A stretch of DNA of 64,000 nucleotides from positions 1 to 64,000 of the forward strand of contig DAOTUU010000023.1 in NCBI GenBank assembly GCA_034436555.1. The letters are read 5' to 3'. The position numbers were made by a program, and so were the translations under genes. How positions within the stretch are numbered: position 1 is the first letter of the stretch; every line of letters starts with the position of its first letter. Shown here in pieces: positions 1 to 8,220 of the stretch. The notes beneath the pieces are model-generated. The model was not told the origin of the DNA. It was given only the letters and a program-made list of their open reading frames with translations, and made no database searches. The DNA is from JAFMJV01 sp034436555. Lineage in GTDB: Bacteria > Chloroflexota > Limnocylindria > Limnocylindrales > CSP1-4.

Positions 1-300
1 CGGCGTCGATGTGCCGGAACCGGGCGTCGCGGTCGGGGTGGGTCGGGTCCTCCAGCGTCCTGCGGTTCGACTGGCGGCTGTGGCCCATGTCGCGGATCAG
101 CTCGCCCACGAGCCGGTGGCTGACCGCGTGCCCCTGCCGCCGCAGCTCGTCGGCGAGCGTGCGCTGGCTCGTGGTGGGTCCAGCGGACGGGACGCTCCGG
201 GTCGCCCCGGGAGCAGGTGTGACCGCCGCGGCTGGCAGTGTGGCTGGCAGGGGCCCAAGCAGGGCGGCGTCGGAGCTCGACGCCGTCGCCACCCGCCCGG
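1..300 (-). mobile_element. ISAzo13-type transposase remnant, cut by the left edge
   Basis: Reading the minus strand from about 165 down to 1 gives a run with LADELRRQGHAVSHRLVGEL, then MGHSRQSNRRTLED and HPDRDARF. This is the characteristic middle part of ISAzo13-family transposases (helix-turn-helix region, then the NRKT-x-E-x-x-x-HPDRDAQF motif). Just upstream (about 165-225) the family hallmark RGDPERPVRWT appears in a different reading frame, while DAALLGPL further upstream is back in the first frame. The copy therefore carries two compensating frameshifts. No start codon or terminal inverted repeat is visible, and the catalytic C-terminal half lies outside the window. It is best read as a decayed insertion sequence. 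It sits beside two genes of lower GC, which suggests this end of the window was acquired. Confidence 0.7.
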
Positions 301-324
301 TTCTGTTCAGGACGCCGCGCCAGA

Positions 325-945
325 TCAGCGGTTGGCGCCCGACTCGAGCCTCGCACCTCCGCGAAGGACCAGCACGATCAAGCTCACGACGAAGACGCCG
401 ATGAGCAGGTCGGAGACGTTCGCCGTGCCCACCCTGCCCTCCGCATCCGTCGGCGGAAGATCGAGCCCTCCCAGGACCGTCATCGCCTCCGCCACGGTAG
501 AGACTACGCGCACCTCACCGGGCAGGTCGACCTCATCCTGGTTGGGGAAGATCGCCAGCGTCAGGCTGTGGTCGTCTGCGCCGACCAGCCACGCGACCGA
601 GTCCGTCGCCGACACCGTCCTCCCAGACGATCCCGTGCTGAACAGGTAACGCTCCCCAGGCGTCAACACGACCTTGAAGCAAGTCCCACTCCTGAGAACG
701 AGAGGGCCCTGGGCCACCCCACCCATCAGTGGCTGCTCCACATCCCAATGTGAAAGGAAGAAGCCCTTTCGCTCGATTACGCTGTCGTAGACTCCGATGA
801 AGGCTCGACCAGAAGCAGCGCCAGCCGTCTCGATCGTATTTGCGATGCTTCCACAGTCCGCAGCTGCCTGATTCGACACGGTGCCAATCGTCGCCGCTAC
901 CATCGCGAGCGTGAGGGCGACGATTCGCGCAGTCCGTCTCATCAT
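325..945 (-). CDS. secreted, C-terminally anchored protein, NTR/TIMP-like
   Basis: About 206 residues. The start at 945 is chosen because GAGG lies 8 nt upstream and the N-terminus becomes a classic signal peptide (MMRRTARIVALTLAMVAATIG, with cleavage probably after AAA before DCGS). The mature part has two cysteines (DCGS and GTCFKV) and a GERYLFST stretch. That pattern resembles NTR/TIMP-like beta-barrel domains of secreted bacterial proteins (family assignment is inference). A single membrane helix (LLIGVFVVSLIVLVL) followed by a basic tail ends the protein, so it should be anchored facing outward. It starts 11 nt after the stop of the protease gene, so the two are probably cotranscribed. 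GC is lower than in the rest of the window. Confidence 0.6.
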   Translation of the reverse strand: MMRRTARIVALTLAMVAATIGTVSNQAAADCGSIANTIETAGAASGRAFIGVYDSVIERKGFFLSHWDVEQPLMGGVAQGPLVLRSGTCFKVVLTPGERYLFSTGSSGRTVSATDSVAWLVGADDHSLTLAIFPNQDEVDLPGEVRVVSTVAEAMTVLGGLDLPPTDAEGRVGTANVSDLLIGVFVVSLIVLVLRGGARLESGANR

Positions 946-955
946 GGTCGCATCC

Positions 956-1714
956 TCAATCCGCTGGGCATGAACTGCCACCGAATGGCAGGAAGTGGCA
1001 GGTCTCGTTACTCAGTATCGGGTCGCCCCAAGATGCAGGGACGTCTCCCAGTTTAGAGTAGGCACCGTACCAATTCCGGACGCCGTTCTTGTTCTTGTAG
1101 CCACGACTCCCCTGAATCCCGCGCGCCGTTGCCTGCCCCGCGTCGTTGTTCCAGGTGAAGATCGGTCCACCGCTGTCCCCGAATGCCGGCCAGTCCGTCG
1201 GCTCCCAATCTGGGTCTCCAGGCGGCGGATCGCCCACGAACGTGACGTACCGCACCATGTTGGTGACATGGACAACGTCGGTCAGAGTGTTGGGGTTACC
1301 ATCCATGTCGTAGTCCGATCTGTAGTCGCACCCATCCGGGTCCCAAACGGTGCCGGTCGCTGTGCCCCCATTCCCGCCCGTGACGTACCGGAAGGCTCCG
1401 ATGACGCAGGAGTTCGACCTCGCTCCCACCGGCACTCGGTAGCCGTTCAACACGGCTTTCGGTGGAACGAAGTCCGCATCGACTCGCAGGCGACCGATGT
1501 CGCCATCCTGTTCGTCAGCGAACCGGGCCTCCTTGTGTAGGCCGACGTTGTTGCCATTCTTGAAGATTGGATCATTCCAGCGGTTGCGATTGCAGTGGCC
1601 GGCCGTCAGAGACCATTTCGCGCCATCCAGATCCAGGCGGAAACCGAACGAACAATCGCGCAGGTTCCCACCGTTTGCGGCATTGTCGTAGCCATGTCCC
1701 GCCGGAGGCGACCC
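956..1714 (-). pseudogene. trypsin-like serine protease lacking its 5' end
   Basis: An open frame of 252 codons encodes a full S1-type catalytic domain. It has SLTAGHC with the catalytic His, EQDGDIGRL with the Asp, and GDSGGP with the nucleophile Ser, plus paired cysteines around each, as in streptogrisin-like secreted proteases. The frame runs upstream without any ATG, GTG or TTG until it meets the TGA (1715-1717) of the GNAT gene. The only usable start, GTG at 1453, lies after His and Asp and would give a useless fragment. Signal peptide and propeptide are missing. Either the 5' end was removed by a rearrangement that fused this gene to the end of the GNAT gene, or the join is an assembly artefact. 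Confidence 0.65.
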
Positions 1715-2416
1715 TCAGCCCAGACCGAGCTCCTCGGCCACGGGCTCCAGCCCCAGCGAGCGCGCCACCCCCAGCGACGCCACGTTGTCCCATGACGTGG
1801 AGTACCACGGCACCCTGCCCTCCGCGATGACCGCGTCCCGCCACGCGGCCACCGCCGCCCGCCCGAATCCCTGACCGCGCCACGCCTCCGCCGTGAACAC
1901 GCCCGCCTCGGCGGCGTCCGCCCGCGAACGGACGGAGGAACACAGGGCCACCGCCTCACCCTCGCGGACCACGGCCACGACCGGGCCGCGAGCGGCCAGG
2001 TGGCGGGCGGTGAACGGGAACAGGTGCTCCAGCAGGGTGCGGTCTGAGCGGCCCAGGACCCGAAGCCCGTCCACCGGCGGCACCGCGCGAACCGACGTGA
2101 ACCGGAACGCCGGTCCGCCCTCCAGCTCCCCGTCGCCGGCCTCCGCGATCCGGGCCCGGTCGGCGTCTCCCATCGGCGCCCCGTCGAAGGCCCGCAGTCC
2201 GCCGACGACCTCGTTCAGCCGATCCACCAGCTCCGCCGGGACATCCGACCGACCCAGGATCAGCCAGTCCCCGCCCAGGCCTCGGGACAGCCAGAGGCGG
2301 GGCGGCGGATCGGCCTCGGGCTCGTTGACCGCGAGGATCCGTCCGTCGGCATCGGTGTCGAACAGCAGGCGGGCGTGCTGCTCCAGGAGGTCGGCCGACC
2401 CGACCCGGGCGATCAC
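1715..2416 (-). CDS. GNAT-family N-acetyltransferase
   Basis: 233 residues. The GTG start at 2416 overlaps the TGA of the MetE-like gene (GTGA), implying translational coupling. The C-terminal half has the GNAT fold signature: beta strand AVALCSSVR, EAGVFTAEAWRGQGFGRAAV with the acetyl-CoA pyrophosphate loop (R-G-Q-G-F-G), and the final VPWYSTSWDNVASLGVARSLGL. The N-terminal half is family-specific, as in GNAT proteins of about 230 residues found in actinobacteria and Chloroflexota. The substrate cannot be told. It is the last gene of an operon with a methionine-synthase-like protein and a VOC protein. The longer open frame upstream (to 2833) is an out-of-frame shadow of the MetE-like gene. 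Confidence 0.75.
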   Translation of the reverse strand: MIARVGSADLLEQHARLLFDTDADGRILAVNEPEADPPPRLWLSRGLGGDWLILGRSDVPAELVDRLNEVVGGLRAFDGAPMGDADRARIAEAGDGELEGGPAFRFTSVRAVPPVDGLRVLGRSDRTLLEHLFPFTARHLAARGPVVAVVREGEAVALCSSVRSRADAAEAGVFTAEAWRGQGFGRAAVAAWRDAVIAEGRVPWYSTSWDNVASLGVARSLGLEPVAEELGLG

Positions 2417-3450
2417 ACCGCGCCAAGCTCCCCGCGCACGATGCGCACCCCATCCGCGAGCGCGCGCATCTTCTGGACCGCGAGGTACCGCGCGGTCTGG
2501 GAGTAGCCGCAGTCCGCCGACAGCCACAGCTTCTCGGGCGCACACGACTCCAGCAGCTTGCGCACGCGCCCGGCCACGATCTCCGGGGTCTCCAGGTCGC
2601 GCGCCTTCACGTCGATCACGCCCGCCACCAGGATCTTGTCGCCGCCGTGCTCGGCCCACAGCTCGGTCTCCCACATCGACCGGTTCGCGAACTCCAGGCT
2701 CAGCGCGTCCAGCCGGAGATCCTTGAAATACGGAGCGAACGCCGCATACGATCGATACGACGTGGCCGGGCGGCCGCGGAAATTCCCGAAACACAGGTGC
2801 AGCGACGTGGTCGCGTCCACGCCGTCCAGACACGCGTTCGTGATGTCCACCATCTCCGGCAGGCCGCCGGGCAGGATCCAGAACGCGGGCTCGTCGAGCT
2901 GGATGAGCGTGGCGCCCGCCGCCACGGCCGCCTTCAGCTCGCGGTTGATGAACGGCACCAGCGCCCAGGCGAGCTTGCCCTTGTCCGCGTACTGGGGTGC
3001 CGGATCGATCCGGAAGGCCTGGGTGACCGGTCCCTGGAGCGCGCTCACGAACGGCCGGGTGGTGCGGGCCAGGAGATGCTCCACCTCGGGCACCATGTTG
3101 TAGCCATCGGGGACATCCAGCGGCGCGATCGCTCGGAATGCATCCAGCTGGTCGGGTCCCGGGTAGCCCAGGCGCCGCTCGTACTCGATCGCCTCCAGCC
3201 CGGTGATCCGCCCGTGGAAGTTGCGCGTGAAGTCGGCGCGCAGCATCTCACCGTCGGACACGATGTCGTAGCCCGCCTCCTCCGCCTCGCGCAGCGCCAG
3301 CTCCGCGCCGTCCCTGAGCGACTCGTCGATGTCCGAGGGGCCCAGCTTGCCCTCCGCCACGGCGTCCCGGACCAGCCACATCCAGGACGGCACGCCGGAG
3401 CTGCCGATGGACTGGATGGGCAGCAGGGGCAGACCGGTGAGCTTGGCCAT
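2413..3450 (-). CDS. MetE C-terminal-domain-like methyltransferase (cobalamin-independent methionine synthase family)
   Basis: 345 residues, matching only the catalytic C-terminal barrel of MetE, not the full protein of about 750 residues. The zinc-ligand pattern of the family is present: His-x-Cys in SLHLCFGNF (about residue 215), Glu in LSLEFANR (about 255) and Cys in LSADCGYSQ (about 317). LIQLDEPAF matches the conserved Asp/Glu strand. Such short 'core' MetE proteins use methyl donors other than polyglutamyl methyltetrahydrofolate in some lineages, or act on other thiols; the donor here is unknown. ATG at 3450 shares a base with the VOC gene stop (TGATG). Confidence 0.8.
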   Translation of the reverse strand: MAKLTGLPLLPIQSIGSSGVPSWMWLVRDAVAEGKLGPSDIDESLRDGAELALREAEEAGYDIVSDGEMLRADFTRNFHGRITGLEAIEYERRLGYPGPDQLDAFRAIAPLDVPDGYNMVPEVEHLLARTTRPFVSALQGPVTQAFRIDPAPQYADKGKLAWALVPFINRELKAAVAAGATLIQLDEPAFWILPGGLPEMVDITNACLDGVDATTSLHLCFGNFRGRPATSYRSYAAFAPYFKDLRLDALSLEFANRSMWETELWAEHGGDKILVAGVIDVKARDLETPEIVAGRVRKLLESCAPEKLWLSADCGYSQTARYLAVQKMRALADGVRIVRGELGAV

Positions 3451-3971
3451 CAGGGTGTCTCCTTGGGGTTCGAGGGTGGGCGCTGGAACAGCTCGATGTG
3501 GTAGCCGTCGGGGTCGATGAGGTAGGTGGCCCGGCCACCCCTGTTGGGCCCGACCGGGATCTCGATGGCACCGTTGCTGCGCGAGCGGTACCCGGCCGCG
3601 ACCGCCCGGGCGTGGAGGGCGGCGGCATCGGTCACATGGAAGCAGAGGTGCCCCGTGCCCGGGTCCCAGGCGCGCGGTTCGGGCGTGGGCCGGGCGTCCG
3701 TGCCGTGGTACTCCAGCAGCTCCACGAAGACGCCGTCCGCGCCGGGGACGCGCAGATACACGATCCGGGCATCGGTCATCTCGATGCCCATCACCGCGCG
3801 CACGTACTCGCGCGCGCCCAGGGTCACGTCGAAATGGACCTCCAGGCCCAGCGCGTCGCGGTAGAACGCCAGCGAGCGCTCCATGTCGCTGACCGCGATG
3901 CCGCCGTGGAAGAAGCCGCTGATGAGCGGTGGGACAGGCGGGCCGGCGTCGGCGGCCGGAAACGGTTCCAT
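3450..3971 (-). CDS. VOC (glyoxalase/bleomycin resistance/dioxygenase) family protein
   Basis: 173 residues with one VOC module pair. HGGIAVSDMERSLAFYRDAL opens the fold, with the first metal-ligand His near residue 22. VELLEYHG carries the mid-domain Glu, GHLCFHVTD a His, and LIDPDGYHIELFQ the closing Glu. This ligand set fits a lyase/epimerase or extradiol-like enzyme; the reaction is not identifiable. ATG at 3971 is selected because a TACACT -10 hexamer ends 8 nt upstream, so the transcript should begin at or next to the start codon. It leads the VOC / MetE-like / GNAT operon. Confidence 0.75.
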   Translation of the reverse strand: MEPFPAADAGPPVPPLISGFFHGGIAVSDMERSLAFYRDALGLEVHFDVTLGAREYVRAVMGIEMTDARIVYLRVPGADGVFVELLEYHGTDARPTPEPRAWDPGTGHLCFHVTDAAALHARAVAAGYRSRSNGAIEIPVGPNRGGRATYLIDPDGYHIELFQRPPSNPKETP

Positions 3972-3979
3972 TGTCCGAG

Positions 3980-3985
3980 AGTGTA
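3980..3985 (-). promoter_or_regulatory. -10 element TACACT of the VOC operon, leaderless spacing
   Basis: On the minus strand TACACT lies 8 nt before the ATG at 3971, the spacing expected when transcription begins at the start codon. The same hexamer recurs before several operons in this window. Confidence 0.5.
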
Positions 3986-4476
3986 CCGGGTGCCCACCTC
4001 GTCGGGGGGGCGCGGCGCGGGCGGGTCGCGAGGGTCGCGATGCGTTCTCTCGGAGGCGCTCGCCGTGGCGAGGGAGGGCGGCGGGTGGTCGTGTCTGGCC
4101 GAGGCGCAAGGCTGGTTCGCCCTGATTGACAATCGGGACCGGTCGGCTCCAGGCCGCACGCGGGAAGTCAGCGGCGTCACGTACTCAGAAGAGAGGTCCG
4201 TGAAGGCTTCATTTGACACGAGGGTTACAGTCAAATCGATCCTGCTGCGTTCTTGGATCGACCCAGCGTCGGTCCGGTGGGCCGTATTACCAGGGTGACG
4301 AGAGCCCCCATCTCTGGCCCCCGGGTTGGAAGGTGGTGCGATGATGCGCGGATCATGGCGGCGGCGTCGCATGCTGCGCGCGTCGTAGCGAGATGGAAAC
4401 GGTGCCGCCCATCCCGTCCGGGTCGCCAGCCGGGCACGGTCGCTGTCATCGGCGACACGGCCTCACAGCGGCACCG
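3986..4476. other. divergent intergenic region, about 490 bp
   Basis: No gene is supported between the VOC start and the lipoprotein start. Composition is visibly less GC-rich from about 4110 to 4260. It holds TTGACA at 4126-4131 and 4213-4218 and the inverted repeat listed separately. A long minus-strand open frame through here and into the next genes has no recognisable protein features. Confidence 0.6.
4211..4236. promoter_or_regulatory. inverted repeat ATTTGAC-N12-GTCAAAT, candidate operator
   Basis: Perfect 7-bp arms at 4211-4217 and 4230-4236, centres about two helical turns apart, upstream of the lipoprotein/efflux operon. One arm contains TTGACA, so a bound protein could cover a -35 box. 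The cognate regulator is not known. Confidence 0.4.
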
Positions 4477-5112
4477 ATGCTCGGAACCGTCCTGATGATC
4501 GCCGCGATGACGCTGGGGGCATGTACGTCCGGCCCGGTTGTGACACCGACCGCGCGAGTGGTCGACACGGCCCCATCGCCTGGCATTCCTGCGACGCCAC
4601 CCCCCGTCATGGCGACGACGGCCCCGCCACCGGAGATGACACCAACAGCGACCCCGCCGCCATCGATGGCGATCCAGATCCCGGTGAGCCAGCTCACCCG
4701 GCTCGACGAGTGCTTCATCGAGGCAGGGATGATTCCGGTTCGGATGCGTCCGCCCGACGACCCGCTCAATGCCCAGAATCGGGTCGTCCTGTGGCGCTTC
4801 GATGGCACGGACGCCGAGTATGCGGAGGCTCGGGTGGCACGCAAGGTGTGCCAGGACAAGTACGCGCTGCCCGCCCGCGAACTGACGGAGGACGAGCTTC
4901 GGGCCAAGTATCAACGGTGGGTGGCCGAGCGGGACTGCCTCGTCGAGCTCGGCTACCACCCGGTCGAGCCTCCCTCGGTAGAGACGTTCCTGGCCAGCTG
5001 GGCCACGGGCCCATGGATGCCCATCGACGGGGTGCCGGTGGACAGCTGGAGCGCGGCGGAGTTCCGGGAGGCCAAGGAGCGCTGCACGATCGAGATGTAC
5101 GACCAGGATTAG
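4477..5112 (+). CDS. lipoprotein preceding an ABC efflux-type operon
   Basis: 211 residues from the ATG at 4477, which gives a lipoprotein signal (MLGTVLMIAAMTLGACTSG) with lipobox LGAC and the lipidated Cys at residue 15. A Pro/Thr/Ala-rich linker of about 50 residues follows, then a compact soluble domain with four cysteines (DECFIEAG, VARKVCQD, ERDCLVEL, KERCTIEM), probably forming disulfides outside the cell. No family was recognised. It ends 3 nt before the adaptor gene, and adaptor, ATPase and permease follow with overlaps. It is likely an external subunit or sensor of that export system. A longer frame starting at 4393 lacks a better start and is not preferred. Confidence 0.65.
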   Translation: MLGTVLMIAAMTLGACTSGPVVTPTARVVDTAPSPGIPATPPPVMATTAPPPEMTPTATPPPSMAIQIPVSQLTRLDECFIEAGMIPVRMRPPDDPLNAQNRVVLWRFDGTDAEYAEARVARKVCQDKYALPARELTEDELRAKYQRWVAERDCLVELGYHPVEPPSVETFLASWATGPWMPIDGVPVDSWSAAEFREAKERCTIEMYDQD

Positions 5113-5115
5113 GTC

Positions 5116-6165
5116 GTGACCATTGGCGTGCGCAGGCTCGCTCCGTACGCGGTCGCCGCGGGCCTGGTCGTCGTGGTCGCGGCCAGTGCCTACTGGGCCG
5201 GCACCAACGCGGTCCTGCCGCCGACCATCCCGGTGGAGGTCCACTCGAGCCAGACCTATCGCGCGGAGCTCGGCACCGTGGCTCGGTCGCTGCGCACGCA
5301 GGTGACGGCGTCCTGGCCCACGGAGCAGACGTATCTCGCGGGCGACGAGGGCGTGCTCACGTCGGTGGTCCACCCCATGGGCGACCTGGCGCAGGATGGG
5401 GACATCCTGGCCACCATCAACCTTGAGCCGGTCGTCGTGGCGTCGGGCACCGTGCCCATGTTCCGGACGCTCCAGGAGGGCGTCCGTGGTCCCGACGTGG
5501 CGCAGCTCCAGCAGCTGCTCGCGGCCCAGGCCCAGTTCGATGGTCCTCCCGACGGGACGTTCGACGCCGCGACCCGTGCGGCGGTCGAACGCTGGCAGGC
5601 GTCGGTCGGGGCCACCCCCGACGGTATCGTGGAGCCCGGCTCGATCGTGTTCGTGGAGGCGCTTCCCGCGCGGCTGGAGGTCCTGCGGCAGGTGGGCGAG
5701 CGCATCGGGCCGGGCGACGAGCTTGTCCGTGTGCTGGCGCAGGCACCCGCGTTCGTCGCTCGGTTCGGGGCCGCGACCAGCGCCGAGGTGATGTCGGGGA
5801 CGCCCATCGACCTGGACGCGCCCGACGGATCGACCTGGCAGGGCGCGCTGGGTGCGTTCGAGCCCGCCGAGGACGGCGGCTTCCACGTCGCCGTGACGGG
5901 CGCCCTGTGTGGTGATGACTGTGGCCAGGTCCCGGTGACCGGGGAGCTGAAGCTGGACGGTCGCGTCGAACTGGTCCCCGAGACCGCCGGCGTCGTGGTC
6001 CCGGTGTCGGCGATCGAGCTGCAGGCCTCCGGAGCGCGGGTCGTCACGCTCGTGGACGGCTCCCAGCGACCCGTGAAGGTGATCACCCAGGCCGACGGCT
6101 TCGCGGTCGTGGACGGCCTGGACCCGGGGACGGAGATCCGGCTCCCGACGCCACCCCGATCGTGA
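5116..6165 (+). CDS. membrane-fusion-type adaptor with peptidoglycan-binding domain
   Basis: 349 residues, GTG start. A single N-terminal membrane helix (AVAAGLVVVVAASAYWAG) is followed by an extracytoplasmic part. Residues about 123-170 form a PG_binding_1 domain (GVRGPDVAQLQQLL ... GTFDAATRAAVERWQ ... GIV). The flanks resemble split lipoyl/barrel elements of HlyD/MacA-type adaptors (RTQVTASWPTE, then VELVPETAGVVVPVSAIEL near the C-terminus). Such adaptors pair with MacB/FtsX-class transporters in Gram-positive or monoderm bacteria, where the peptidoglycan-binding domain holds the adaptor at the wall. Its stop overlaps the ATPase start (GTGA). Confidence 0.75.
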   Translation: MTIGVRRLAPYAVAAGLVVVVAASAYWAGTNAVLPPTIPVEVHSSQTYRAELGTVARSLRTQVTASWPTEQTYLAGDEGVLTSVVHPMGDLAQDGDILATINLEPVVVASGTVPMFRTLQEGVRGPDVAQLQQLLAAQAQFDGPPDGTFDAATRAAVERWQASVGATPDGIVEPGSIVFVEALPARLEVLRQVGERIGPGDELVRVLAQAPAFVARFGAATSAEVMSGTPIDLDAPDGSTWQGALGAFEPAEDGGFHVAVTGALCGDDCGQVPVTGELKLDGRVELVPETAGVVVPVSAIELQASGARVVTLVDGSQRPVKVITQADGFAVVDGLDPGTEIRLPTPPRS

Positions 6166-6794
6166 TCGAGGCAGCCGGCCTGACCTACGGGTACCGGCGC
6201 GGCGACCCGGTGCTCCGGGACTGGGGCGCCTCGATCGGCGATGGTGAGGCCGTCGCGATCGTGGGTGCGTCGGGCAGCGGCAAGTCGACGCTGCTGTATC
6301 TGCTGGGCACGCTGATCCAGCCGTGGAATGGCAGCCTCGTCATCGACGGCGTGGACATCACCCGGCTCGGCGATCGGGGGCGGTCGGACATCCGGGCGGC
6401 GTCGATCGGCTTCGTGTTCCAGGACGCGCTCCTGGACGCTCGACGCTCCGTGCTCGACAACATCGTGGAAGGAGCCGTCTACCAGGGCGCCGATCGCCGC
6501 ACCGCCGTGCGCGACGCGGCGGCCCTGATGGCCCGGTTCGGGGTGGATGTGGAGCCGGGACGCCGCGCTGCGGACCTGTCCGGAGGGCAGGCGCAGCGGG
6601 TGGGGCTGTGCCGGGCGCTCCTGGGTCGCCCGTCGATCGTGCTCGCCGACGAGCCCACCGGGAACCTGGACCGGGCCAACGGCGAGGTGGTGGAGGACGC
6701 GCTCCTGGATGCGGCTGCGGCTGGCGCCGTGGTGGTGATCGCGACCCACGATCAGCGGCTGGCCGCCCGGTGCTCGCGGAGCATCCGGCTGTGA
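6162..6794 (+). CDS. ABC transporter ATP-binding protein, MacB/LolD type
   Basis: 210 residues. Walker A GASGSGKST (residues 35-43), Q-loop FVFQDALL, signature LSGGQAQRVGLCRALL, Walker B IVLADEPTGNLD and switch His in ATHDQRL are all intact, so it should hydrolyse ATP. The EPTGNLD variant is typical of the MacB/LolD/FtsE class that drives FtsX-like permeases by mechanotransmission. GTG start at 6162 overlaps the adaptor stop; the stop overlaps the permease start. Confidence 0.9.
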   Translation: MIEAAGLTYGYRRGDPVLRDWGASIGDGEAVAIVGASGSGKSTLLYLLGTLIQPWNGSLVIDGVDITRLGDRGRSDIRAASIGFVFQDALLDARRSVLDNIVEGAVYQGADRRTAVRDAAALMARFGVDVEPGRRAADLSGGQAQRVGLCRALLGRPSIVLADEPTGNLDRANGEVVEDALLDAAAAGAVVVIATHDQRLAARCSRSIRL

Positions 6795-7873
6795 ACCGGT
6801 CGTGGATCGCGCTGGCGCGCGAGTCCCTGCGCGTGGCGACCGTGACGCGCGTCGTATCGGGCCTGGTCCTGCTCCTGGCGATGGTGGTGCCGGCCGCGAT
6901 CCTGGGGACGGCCGGTCTGAGCATCGAGGCCCAGGCGTCGATCCTGCGGCGCGTGGATGAGATGGGGTCGCGCATCGTGACCATGGTCACGACCGGCGCC
7001 AGGGAGTCGGCCATCCCCGCGACCGCGGTGGACCGAGTGGCTCGACTCGAGGGCGTCAGCTGGGTGCTGGGCCTGGGGCCCGTGTTCGACGCCCGGACCC
7101 GTCAGGGCACCGGTGGTCCCACCCCGGTCAGGGCCTACCGGGCGGTGCGTGCCCCGGTGGAGTTCGGGGAGTCACCGGCCGGCCCGGGTGCGTTCGTGTC
7201 CGCGGTGAGCATCCGCCGGCTGGGCCTGGGCGGTGCGTACTCGATGATCGATCCGGGCGGAATCGACGTGGTCGGATGGTTCCGGGCGCGCGAGCCACTG
7301 GAGGTTCTGGACGACTTCATCCTCGTGCCGTCCGACGACGACGGGCTGGTGCTGGAGCGCCTGATCGTCGCGGTCGAGGATGTCGGATGGGTCGATCCGG
7401 TCGTCGCGAACCTGCCCGCCCTGGTGGGCGACGATGCTGCGGCGTTCACGACCGTGCAGCGGGGGGCGGGGCTGCTGGCCGCGCGGGAGGCCGTGCGCGA
7501 CGAGGTCACGAGTCGAGACCGCCAGCTGGTGGTCCTGCTCCTGGCGGTCGCCATGGGCGTGGCCTGCCTGGTGGTTTTCGCGGGGACGGTCGCCGCGCGG
7601 CGGGACTTCGGTCGGCGCCGCGCCCTCGGGGCCACGCGCGCACAGCTGACCGTGCTGGTCATGCTGACAACGCTCTGGCCCGCGGTCGTGGGCGTGCTGG
7701 TCGGGGCCGCCGCCGGGTCGGCGTACGTGTCCTCGCAGCTTGGCTCGACGCCTGCCGGCAGCTTCCCCCTCTCCATCGCGGTGCTCACCCTGCTCGCGCT
7801 GGTGACGGCCTCCGCCATCCCGGCAGCCGTGGCCGCCACGCGCGATCCGCTCCAGGTGCTCCGCACGCCGTGA
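6791..7873 (+). CDS. FtsX-like ABC permease
   Basis: 360 residues from GTG 6791 (GTGA overlap with the ATPase). One N-terminal helix (VVSGLVLLLAMVVPAAILG), a large extracytoplasmic domain (about residues 45-230), then three helices (LLLAVAMGVACLVVFAGTV, TLWPAVVGVLVGAAAG, IAVLTLLALVTASAIPAAVAA) and the cytoplasmic RRALGATRAQL coupling segment. This is the 1+3 helix layout of MacB/FtsX permeases. With one permease gene it probably acts as a homodimer. With the adaptor and lipoprotein it forms an export or cell-envelope system; cargo unknown. Confidence 0.85.
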   Translation: MNRSWIALARESLRVATVTRVVSGLVLLLAMVVPAAILGTAGLSIEAQASILRRVDEMGSRIVTMVTTGARESAIPATAVDRVARLEGVSWVLGLGPVFDARTRQGTGGPTPVRAYRAVRAPVEFGESPAGPGAFVSAVSIRRLGLGGAYSMIDPGGIDVVGWFRAREPLEVLDDFILVPSDDDGLVLERLIVAVEDVGWVDPVVANLPALVGDDAAAFTTVQRGAGLLAAREAVRDEVTSRDRQLVVLLLAVAMGVACLVVFAGTVAARRDFGRRRALGATRAQLTVLVMLTTLWPAVVGVLVGAAAGSAYVSSQLGSTPAGSFPLSIAVLTLLALVTASAIPAAVAATRDPLQVLRTP

Positions 7874-7886
7874 GGCGCGTGATGCG

Positions 7887-8083
7887 TCAGACGAATGCTG
7901 CGAGCGCGTCCGATGCGGGGTCCACCCAGCGCAGCCCGGGCACAGCCCCGAACACGCGTCGATCGCCTGGCGGATGACCTCTGCCACCGAGACGCCCTGG
8001 CGGCCCGCGACACGGACAGCCTTCCGGTACCGCGGCTCATCAAGGAGCAGGTGCATCCGCCGATCAAGGATGCGCATGTGCAT
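7887..8083 (-). pseudogene. ribbon-helix-helix antitoxin, frameshifted
   Basis: The minus strand from 8083 or 8077 encodes MHLLLDEPRYRKAV, then GVSVAEVIRQAID, the usual opening of short RHH antitoxins (VapB/ParD-like). After AID the frame drifts into non-family sequence. A +1 frame continues FGAVPGLRWVDPASDAL and stops at 7887-7889, the normal C-terminus for this group. One base is thus missing near 7944. No toxin gene adjoins, so this is a decayed orphan antitoxin. A sequencing indel is possible. Confidence 0.55.
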
Positions 8084-8155
8084 ACGCCACCGCATCACCC
8101 CGGGCGTGACGGTCTCCTGCAACATCCCACGACCTAGACCCTGTCGGCGCACGCG

Positions 8156-8161
8156 TACACT
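8156..8161 (+). promoter_or_regulatory. -10 element TACACT of the aminotransferase operon
   Basis: TACACT 59 nt before ATG 8221, with GGAGG at the ribosome site (TTGGAGGGACGTGCC-ATG). No convincing -35 is seen. Confidence 0.4.
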
Positions 8162-8220
8162 GCGGCGACCGTGGGTCCGGCGCGGGGTGGCCCGGGCCGC
8201 GTGTGTTGGAGGGACGTGCC

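Noticed and set aside
2417..2833. N-terminal extension of the GNAT protein
   Set aside because: Out-of-frame shadow of the MetE-like gene; GTG 2416 overlaps its stop and begins family-like sequence.
4231..5886. 551-residue open frame on the minus strand
   Set aside because: Antisense to the lipoprotein and adaptor genes, Arg/His-rich with no family motif; a high-GC shadow frame.
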